DNA of 64,000 nt from Mariannaea sp. PMI_226 (taxonomy: Eukaryota; Ascomycota; Sordariomycetes; Hypocreales; Nectriaceae): positions 1,612,001 through 1,676,000 of the forward strand of contig JANFOG010000004.1 of assembly GCA_024336345.1 (NCBI GenBank). Reading direction: 5' to 3'. The notes below the pieces were generated by a model, which ran no database searches, was not told the DNA's origin, and worked only from the letters and a program-made list of their open reading frames with translations. Position numbers and translations under genes: made by a program. The stretch's first letter is position 1; each line of letters opens with the position of its first letter. Shown one piece after another: positions 57,255 to 64,000 of the stretch.

Positions 57255-58670
57255 ATGGCGCCAAGCCTGAAGGACCGAGGCGGTAGACTACAGGCTTTCG
57301 CAAGACATAGTTCTGAAAACAATACTGGCCAACAAGCCAATGGGGAACATGTCCAAGCCTCTGAAGCTGTTCTGGAACAGCCTCGGCCAGTTGCTCCGGT
57401 TCTCTCTCGGCAAATAATTGACGATTCAAAGGCTCCCCCACGGCGACATACTGGTACGCCCCGACAAGGCAATGGATTTGGCCAACCACCGTTGCTTGCT
57501 CCCTATCACCCTTCTTCATCTTCTCAAGATGGCCACCCTCGTGCAGGCTCGCAGGACCATCATGGAGACATATTTTCTGGCTCACAGCTTGGCGAAAGCT
57601 TTATGAACTCGGGGCTCACCACACCCCAAAATGAGCCTGCTGTGCAAATTGAACTTGATCCAGAGCTGGCCCGAGACCTGATGAACCAAGTTCCATCACG
57701 GCAACCATTCCAGCAGCTTGCCAGTAACGACCGGGGACACTTCCCACGCTCTTCCCAACTACCCGCTTTTGCCATCGGCAATGATGGTTCTTTGGCAGTA
57801 GTCGAGAAGCCTCTGCGGCATGACATTTCTCAGGTCGGAGACGGTTTCCGTGATAACCCTGTGAATGGTTATAGTAAGAACCACACATACTACAATCATC
57901 GAGATCGACCTGCCTCGCCATTGCGAAACGAATCTAAACTCCCAATGCGAGAAATGCGAGAAGTGAGAATCCGAAGATCCCATAATAGAAAATCAGAGGC
58001 TCTCCATGTGCAAGATCTTCCCAGAAGCTCAACTCCACCCATCCAGCCACGGTGGAACCAACGAATTGAGAGGGAGGATCAGCCTGCAACAGTCCATAGC
58101 ATTGATGATGATCTTGAGTCTCTTGCTCAGGATGAACATGCGACACCGAAACCCAAAACAGCAACATCAGTTACCCACAGAAGGTTAATGGAAAGTTCTA
58201 TGGTAGCTTTCCCGTTGAGTGATAAGGACTCCGATACGAAGCGACGTCGCTCAAGTCCAGAGTATGACGACATGGTGCTCAGTTCAATGACCTTCAAGGA
58301 GCTAAAAGAGCAGCCATTCGACTTTGACCCATCCAAGGAAGAGGAGAAGCCTCTAGGAACCAACTCCGACAACCTTGTCACCAGGCTGAACCAGTTCCGT
58401 CATCTTGGGGAGAGAGAACAGCACGCGTTGTTTGCAAACATGTCTATCCAGGATTGGGAAAGCTCTGGAGAGTGGTTTGTCAGTGAATTTGCTGGGTTCG
58501 TGCAAGCGTTAACGGAAGCGAGGCGTAACAAACGCCGCGTAATTGAAGAATTTGAGAATGAAGCTGCCAGCCGAGAGGAAGCCGTACGTCTCAAAAATGA
58601 GGCAATCGACCGAAAGTTGAATAGGATGAGGCAGGATGGTCAGCGAGTCGTAGAAGACAAAGTGCTATAG
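57255..58670 (+). CDS. Ecm11-domain protein
   Basis: 471 aa in one exon. The first 330 residues are disordered and rich in Pro, Ser, Gln and Asn with several basic clusters. The C-terminal 130 residues begin with SSMTFKELKEQPFDFDP and continue as a long helical region (LVTRLNQFRHLGEREQHALFANMSIQDWESSGEWFVSEF, then a charged helix to the end). This is the pattern of the fungal Ecm11 domain. Yeast Ecm11 is a SUMOylated synaptonemal-complex protein acting with Gmc2 in meiosis; most filamentous-fungal members are uncharacterised. A meiotic role is therefore plausible but not shown. It lies between two F-box-like genes on the same strand. Confidence 0.7.
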   Translation: MAPSLKDRGGRLQAFARHSSENNTGQQANGEHVQASEAVLEQPRPVAPVLSRQIIDDSKAPPRRHTGTPRQGNGFGQPPLLAPYHPSSSSQDGHPRAGSQDHHGDIFSGSQLGESFMNSGLTTPQNEPAVQIELDPELARDLMNQVPSRQPFQQLASNDRGHFPRSSQLPAFAIGNDGSLAVVEKPLRHDISQVGDGFRDNPVNGYSKNHTYYNHRDRPASPLRNESKLPMREMREVRIRRSHNRKSEALHVQDLPRSSTPPIQPRWNQRIEREDQPATVHSIDDDLESLAQDEHATPKPKTATSVTHRRLMESSMVAFPLSDKDSDTKRRRSSPEYDDMVLSSMTFKELKEQPFDFDPSKEEEKPLGTNSDNLVTRLNQFRHLGEREQHALFANMSIQDWESSGEWFVSEFAGFVQALTEARRNKRRVIEEFENEAASREEAVRLKNEAIDRKLNRMRQDGQRVVEDKVL

Positions 58671-59024
58671 GACCAAGGGATAAGTCAGGGCTTGAAAGCT
58701 CTCTCATGAATGCCATTTTTCTTGGGCTTGGGTCCGTTTGGTCTCATTATCAGGGCGTTGACCCAGGCGTTTGTTCATTGACGATACCCGGTTCAACCAA
58801 TCAGATCGACAATGAGAGCAAACGACAATGGCAGTCTCAATAACTATTGTTATCATTGATAGATTATGCAAACTACTTAGCTATCTTAATCCTTCAGCAC
58901 CCATCCGTCTTTCTTCTCATGTCACACTTGTTTTCGTCCTTTCCACCTCACTCGTTCATCCCAGTCTCGCCATCCCCATTTGGCCGACAACACAAACCAA
59001 GGAACCCAAACAGCCTCGATAAAA
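58671..59024. other. Promoter region of the interrupted F-box-like gene
   Basis: About 350 bp with the 3' UTR of the Ecm11-domain gene. The reading frame is open upstream to 58980 without an ATG, so the start at 59025 is chosen as the first ATG. Confidence 0.4.
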
Positions 59025-60248
59025 ATGGAGGAGCGTCAAACCACATTCCCGCTAGCCAATCTTCCCCGGGAGCTGCAGGACAAAATCGTTCGACATGCCA
59101 TCCCACCTCGCCGTGTAGACATTCATAACTTCCTCGCGCTCAGGGAGAATGACCAGTACGAGACCTCTGAAACCCTCAAAAATCTCCGACTTACGTGTCA
59201 CTGGTTCAACATTATCGTTGAGAGGCATCTCCGTCAAGGGTTTCGTCTTCATCGCCGACGAGACACATTTGCTCTGAAACCGGCTCGCTTTTAGAAACAG
59301 TTAGAGGCTCGGTTTGAACGATTCGATGTTTTCAATGACAGGCTAAATGTGCACAATGGCAAGATTTTTCCAGCATCTCAGTGGCTGCAGCGAGTGCCAC
59401 CTACTTTCCCAATCAGTCATCCCGGCGACACGCCATCGAATATTAAATCAGATTGCGACGCCGATCCAAAAGCCAGGTCGATGCCCATCCGTTATCTTAT
59501 GGTCAGTCACAACGTTGACGATCGACTTGACTGGTCAGGCGAGCGCGAGCTACCAACCTTCAGAATCACCATTCCCTTTAAGAATTTCCCCAATCTCAAG
59601 GACGCCATTCTGGCTCTTCGCCACTGGAAGCCTGACTTGACTATTGAAGGGTACGATGAGCCCGTCGAGTATGATGAGACGACTGGCAAAGCGAAATTGC
59701 GATTCTTACGATCCGTCATTGAGCCGACTCTTCAGAGCATCAGATCATCCCAGGTATATGTTCCGCCCTGGAACTACGATGGGAGGTGGATGAGAGACGG
59801 GCGCCATCCTGTCCACCGAGATAGGAGTATCAAGCTCGACGAGCTCTTGAAGAACCCTGCTTTCCTATCTCTCAAGGGCTACACTAAGGAAGGTGGATTG
59901 TGGGCTGGTTTCTACTACTCAACCAATACTGGTACTCTATGGTTCTCCCCCCTCGAGTGTAGAGACGTCTGCGAGGCGTTTGGCATATGCACCACCCGCG
60001 AAGACTTGGAGCATCGTAGCTATGATCGAGCTCCCACCTTTATTGCGCGTCTCTGGATCGACCCTCCCGAGGATGTTGTCGAAAAGTACAGCTGGGTCGT
60101 CGTCCGGAAACCTATTTTTGGCGACCCCCCCGTTGTCGAGCAAATTGCTGAGACCTGGGCTATGGTCCAGTTCAAGCTCTTCGATGAACTTCGCATCCAG
60201 TGGGATCAAGAAAATCCGCCTGCGTTTATCTCCGCAGCCATGATATAG
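59025..60248 (+). pseudogene. F-box-like gene interrupted by one in-frame TAG
   Basis: A single open frame of 408 codons is broken only by TAG at 59292-59294 (codon 90). Before it, 89 residues hold an F-box-like motif (LANLPRELQDKIVRHAI at about 10-26) and LRLTCHWFNIIVERHL. After it, 317 further residues stay in frame, starting KQLEARFERFDVFNDRL, with normal composition (FKNFPNLKDAILALRHW, YVPPWNYDGRWMRDGRHP, ECRDVCEAFGI) to a stop at 60248. No frame-keeping intron with a good GT donor removes the TAG. Possible explanations are a young pseudogene, a sequencing error, or correction at the mRNA level: Sordariomycetes edit UAG to UIG (read as UGG, Trp) in sexual tissues. The TAG sits in a small predicted hairpin. 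It is convergent with the glycerate kinase gene. Confidence 0.75.
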
Positions 60249-60508
60249 TACGAACAACAGCGTGAAGGTGGCTTTTTCCAGATTCCAACAAGGAGAGAAG
60301 GCAAGCAATGTAGTGGAGGAGTGTCATGGAGTTGGTGGCCATCGGAATGGAGGCTTCGGGAAGAAGCGAGGGTATTTGATCAAGGTCATGACTGCACTCA
60401 CTCAGAGGCTCGGCTCGATAACCACTTTGGGGGGAAATACATAACTAGGAGCCGTAGGTGAATCGGAGATTTGTATTAATTTTTTGTTTCTCATGATATT
60501 TTTGTGCA

Positions 60509-61519
60509 TTAGACTCGTAGAACACGTTTCACTTTTCTGTCCCTTCCTACCACCATCCGCAACTGATGATCTGGGCGGTCCCGAATCACACCTTTTCTGA
60601 GACCATCGGTGTAGAGTTCATAGGCAGGATAGTAGCCATCAACAAATTTGACGACCTGCTCCGAGGACATGCCTGCATCGGGATCACCACGTTCTTCCCG
60701 CAAATGATCCTCTTGCTCAAGTCGCCAGCCGTAGACGTAGCCAATATCCTCAGCGTCAACCTGGATAAAGGCGTTGAAGAGGTTAGTCAAGCTGTCATAC
60801 TCGGCCAATTTCTCGTTGACGAAGAGGAGATGTTCTAGTTTGTGCATTTTCAGCGTCCGGTTAGGACCATTCTGCCTAGCCTCGATGGCCTCGAGTGTCA
60901 ATGGCCGAAAGCCCACACACCAGCCTTCGAGGATGATTGCTTGGATCTTAGGTTGACCAGGCTGATTGACAGGAGTCCACTCGGACTCCGGAAGGCGCTC
61001 ACCGTTGCCAGCGTTGATGGCCTTGTCATACTTGGGCAGTTTTGCAGGATCGCCTCGCATCAGGGCATCAAAGAAGGCATTTGCAAGTGGCAAGTCATGA
61101 GTTCCTGGTGGGAGAGAATAGCACGGTCAGAACTTAAAAGAACTCTCATAAGAAGGGGGCGGGGGGAATTGGTGACAATGTCGGCGCGTTTTAACGGCTC
61201 CCATTCAGATCATCAGAATGTGCATACCAGGTTCCCCGCGATGTTGGACGAGGGCGTTATCCGGGTGGGCCTCGGCGAGAGCGACCTGATCTTTGCGGGT
61301 CAGGTAGAACTCGTCGATGCTGCAGACCAAGGTTGGGACATGCTGCCCCTCGAGGGCGATGCTGAGGGCGCGGACGAGAGTGGTCTTTCCTGCGCCTTGA
61401 ACGCCATTGAGGCCAATTACGAAGGGGCGGTCGGGAAATTCGGCTCGGTGAAGCTGGAGCTGAGAGAGGATGAAGGGGATGCAGATGGGAGTTTTGTCGT
61501 CGACGAAGTGAGGGGCCAT
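60509..61519 (-). CDS. D-glycerate 3-kinase-like P-loop kinase
   Basis: Two exons, 61519-61228 and 61104-60509, giving 295 aa; start at the first ATG. Walker A is GVQGAGKTT starting at residue 39. Other family features are VCSIDEFYLTRKDQ and the conserved HRGEPGTHDL across the splice junction. The C-terminal half contains AIILEGWCVGFRP, LFNAFIQVDAEDIGYVYGWRLEQE and KFVDGYYPAYELY, as in yeast Tda10 and plant glycerate kinases. The enzyme phosphorylates D-glycerate at C3, feeding photorespiration-like or serine/glycerate catabolism. The yeast homologue's role is less certain. It is divergent from fox2, with 1.9 kb between. Confidence 0.88.
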
Positions 61520-63434
61520 GGCGAGACAGGTTGGCCGCAAATAACCAATTATGGCTTAAGAAATACACAGCAAAATAGGCAACAAATATCTGGCCAGCTA
61601 GAACGGGAAAGGGGAATATAAAAAAATCAATAAAGCCACAGTGTAACCTGCCGAGATTGGGCTATGTCATTGAAGGGGGGGTGGTGTTCTGATGATTTGG
61701 TTTCATGCGCGAATGAGGCAAGCTTTCAAAGACGGGCAGTTTGGAGATATGGTGAGTCAGTAACTACTAGCAAGTGGTTGGTGGTGTTCACGAGACTTGA
61801 GACCCGATTGACAGCCTTGCCCAGCAACCCCAGCAGCTCCCAGTAGCCCCCTCGAGGGCAGGCACCTTGCCTTGCCATGCTCTGCCATGACTTCGCCTAC
61901 AGTTAGTACCTACAGAAGGTACCTCAAGCAGGTACTCCCTACCCGCAAGGTAGAGGAGGAGTCGCTAGACACTAGGAGTGGCCCGCTGAAAAACAGCCAG
62001 AACTTGGAATCTTTTGGGGGACCGTGGAGGTCCATAGGGGTTCTTAACTAGACGGCAGGGCGCTCGGATATCTGCTCCTGATTCGACTTTGTGGCCTTGT
62101 GTGGGGAGATTGTGGGGAACAAGACGTGGAGGAGGTAAGCCATGCTCGCTGGGCCATGCCATGGGCCGCGGGTAAAAGAAAAAAGTGAGAGTCGGCAGCG
62201 AGGTTCGGAAAAAAAAAAGTGTCACTTGCACGGGTGCATAGTAAATCGATGCTGTGATAAAATATTTCTGATACCATGTGTAGTAGAGAAGGAGTTCAAT
62301 AGTTCCATATGTCAGGTGCTGGCTTTAATCTTGAAAACTACCGAATCTTTATTCGTATTGTTGATGGTGACATGATATTCGCCGCATCTTCATTGCAGAA
62401 AGCCTCATAATCAGGTATACGAATGTACCGTACACGAATGTGCTGCTCAATTGTCCAGGGAAGTAATCGGGCTCTAGTCAGCAACTAGTTATCCAACTAA
62501 ACAGGTGGAAAAGTCCGTACCTAGGTAGGGGGAGGTAAGCAAGCAAGGTACAATAGCTTAGAATACGTACATATTCATTCTGTCCTTGTCTTGATAAACC
62601 CCGACGGAGTATTTTGCTGCTGGACTTCAGATATCCTAGCTGACCTCTCTCTCATTATTATCTACCTACCTATATACCTCGTGCAAAGAAAGAAATAAAA
62701 CAGAAATAACACAGAAAATAGAATAAAAAAATCGATTGACAGGAGCGGAAACATGTGACAGTTCCTAACATACAGCAGTCACCAGCACACACCCGACGTG
62801 TGTTGCTGACCTCTCGTCAGATCACCTTACTTACTCGACGCACCTTGTAGACATAATCGCACGCACACCACACAGGGCAGCCAAGGTACAGGATACGTAT
62901 ACATAGCAATTAGCTACAGTGCAACATAGGGCATTGCTATTGCCATCGCCCTGCCTCCACATGACCTCATCTCGATTCAGGCCTTTCCCCGACTTTGAGA
63001 GCTCTTTCCCCAACTGCCACCACTGCCACCCCCGACCTTCCCGCATTGCATGTGAAGCTGGTCCAAACCGGAAACGGACTAGCACCAACACCCTAGTGTG
63101 CCCCTCGGTACCCGCTGAACCAAGCCGAGGCTCCTTCACAAGAGAGATGGGTCGGGTCGTCATGTTTCCACCTTCCTGGAGCGAGTCTGAGTTGCCGGTC
63201 CAGCTTTGTTAAGAGGTCTGCCATCTGCCATCTGCGCTTCTCCTTTCCTTCCATTTATTTAGATTCCCTCCCAAACCAAGATTCAAACATACATAATCTG
63301 GTCATCTCGTATTTCACCTCCTCCCTCCACTCCCTTCTGACCTTGTATTGAGCGCGTGTATTTTGTTTCCTCCCATTCATTGTATCAATCCCCGTCACAA
63401 AGTCCCAGACGCGACTACTCCGTCCTCCCACATC
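61520..63434. promoter_or_regulatory. Divergent intergenic region between the glycerate kinase gene and fox2
   Basis: About 1.9 kb. TACCTA/GGTACC motifs occur at 61904-61945 and 62516-62535. An inverted pair of CCTCGG sites lies at 63103-63108 and 63125-63130, about 305-330 bp before the fox2 start codon. The 200 bp before fox2 are pyrimidine-rich, as usual in fungal leaders. No gene recognised. Confidence 0.5.
63103..63130. promoter_or_regulatory. Inverted pair of CCTCGG sites upstream of fox2
   Basis: CCTCGG at 63103-63108 and CCGAGG at 63125-63130, 16 bp apart and in opposite orientation. CCTCGG is the established motif of the fatty-acid-responsive Zn2Cys6 regulators FarA/FarB and CTF1, and fox2 is a classic target of such factors. 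Confidence 0.6.
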
Positions 63435-64000
63435 ATGGCAGAGCAGCTGAGATATGACGGCCAAGTTGTCGTCGTCACTGGCGCTGGTGGTGGTCTCGGC
63501 AAGGCCTATGCCACATTTTTCGGCTCACGGGGTGCCAGCGTTGTTGTAAACGACCTCGGAGCCTCCTTCAAGGGAGAGGGAAACTCGTCCAAGGTTGGTG
63601 CATGCCATAATGTCCCCCATGTCCTTCAAAGTTTCACAATCTACAATCCGGCAGATGATTTTCATCGTCCCATGGCAGTTGGCTAACCTTTTTCTACCTT
63701 ACAGGCCGCCGATGTTGTCGTCAACGAGATCAAGGCCGCTGGTGGCAAGGCTGTCGCAAACTACGATTCAGTCGAGAACGGCGAGCGCATCATCGAGACC
63801 GCCATCAAGGCATTCGGTCGCATCGACATCCTCATCAACAATGCCGGCATCCTTCGAGATATTAGCTTCAAGAACATGAAGGATGAGGACTGGGACCTCA
63901 TCGTCAAGGTTCACGTTAAGGGCTCTTACAAGTGCGCAAAGGCTGCTTGGCCCTATTTCCGAAAGCAAAAGTATGGCCGTGTCATCAACACTGCATCTGC
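63435..64000 (+). CDS. fox2: Peroxisomal multifunctional beta-oxidation enzyme Fox2, 5' part
   Basis: Two exons are visible, 63435-63593 and 63705 onwards; the gene continues past the window end. The first 151 residues are the N-terminal short-chain dehydrogenase domain: [12 protein letters not shown] nucleotide-binding loop at residues 15-26, [13 protein letters not shown] and INNAGILRD. This order and wording are typical of Fox2/MFE-2, which has two dehydrogenase domains followed by a MaoC-like 2-enoyl-CoA hydratase domain and a peroxisomal signal. It catalyses the hydration and (3R)-hydroxyacyl-CoA dehydrogenation steps of peroxisomal beta-oxidation. The active-site YxxxK motif and the hydratase domain lie beyond the window. 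CCTCGG sites upstream suggest induction by fatty acids. Confidence 0.93.

Noticed and set aside
59216..59294. An intron 59217-59294 that would remove the TAG of the interrupted F-box-like gene
   Set aside because: The only frame-keeping donor is GTTGAG, a poor fungal donor, and the removed stretch (VERHLRQGFRLHRRRDTF) looks coding. The TTTTAG acceptor alone is not enough.
1..64000. CRISPR array, prophage or insertion sequence
   Set aside because: Genes are spliced eukaryotic genes; the short tandem repeats seen are not spaced arrays, and no transposase or integrase frame is present.

Overview
The window is nuclear DNA of a filamentous ascomycete, most likely a Sordariomycete and probably Hypocreales; the genus cannot be fixed from sequence alone. 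The evidence is short GT-AG introns of about 50-150 nt that close reading frames exactly, fungal-type proteins (Ppg1, Ecm11, Bli-3, fungal bZIP and F-box-like families) and long non-coding intervals rich in TACCTACC/GGTACC motifs. I see no bacterial or viral genes, no transposon coding regions, no rRNA or tRNA genes and no CRISPR array.

Layout. 1-7.7 kb: a small conserved membrane protein (-), protein phosphatase ppg1 (+), a long acidic protein (-) and a bZIP factor (-). 7.7-14.1 kb: a long mostly non-coding interval with one doubtful small gene. 14.1-17.7 kb: a GPI-anchored cupredoxin-like protein (+) and the mitochondrial ATPase afg1 (+). 17.7-22.8 kb: a second long non-coding interval. 22.8-32.7 kb: a membrane SH3 protein (+), a BTB/POZ protein (-), a TFIIIC 90-kDa-type subunit (-) and the GPI transamidase catalytic subunit gpi8 (-). 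32.7-36.9 kb: non-coding, with one doubtful secreted ORF. 36.9-53.1 kb: a phosphoglycerate-mutase-fold protein (+), a carnitine/acylcarnitine carrier (-), an MSC2/ZnT5-type zinc transporter (-), alg1 (+), a Ubc15/UBE2G-type E2 (-), snu23 (-), dph5 (+) and bli-3 (-). 53.1-64 kb: an F-box-like gene (+), an Ecm11-domain protein (+), a second F-box-like gene interrupted by one TAG (+), D-glycerate 3-kinase (-) and the 5' part of the peroxisomal fox2 gene (+), cut by the window end.

The genes are mostly unrelated housekeeping functions (ER glycosylation and GPI anchoring, Pol III transcription, splicing, diphthamide synthesis, ubiquitination) and do not form a biosynthetic cluster. Two are linked by pathway: the carnitine/acylcarnitine carrier and Fox2 both serve fatty-acid oxidation, and both have CCTCGG-type sites upstream, as expected of FarA/CTF1 targets.

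The most interesting point is the F-box-like gene at 59025-60248. It is open for 408 codons apart from one TAG with U before the A. The TAG lies in the loop of a small predicted hairpin, which is the configuration favoured by the sexual-stage A-to-I mRNA editing known in Fusarium and Neurospora. Exon boundaries are my own GT-AG models; each was checked to keep the reading frame.
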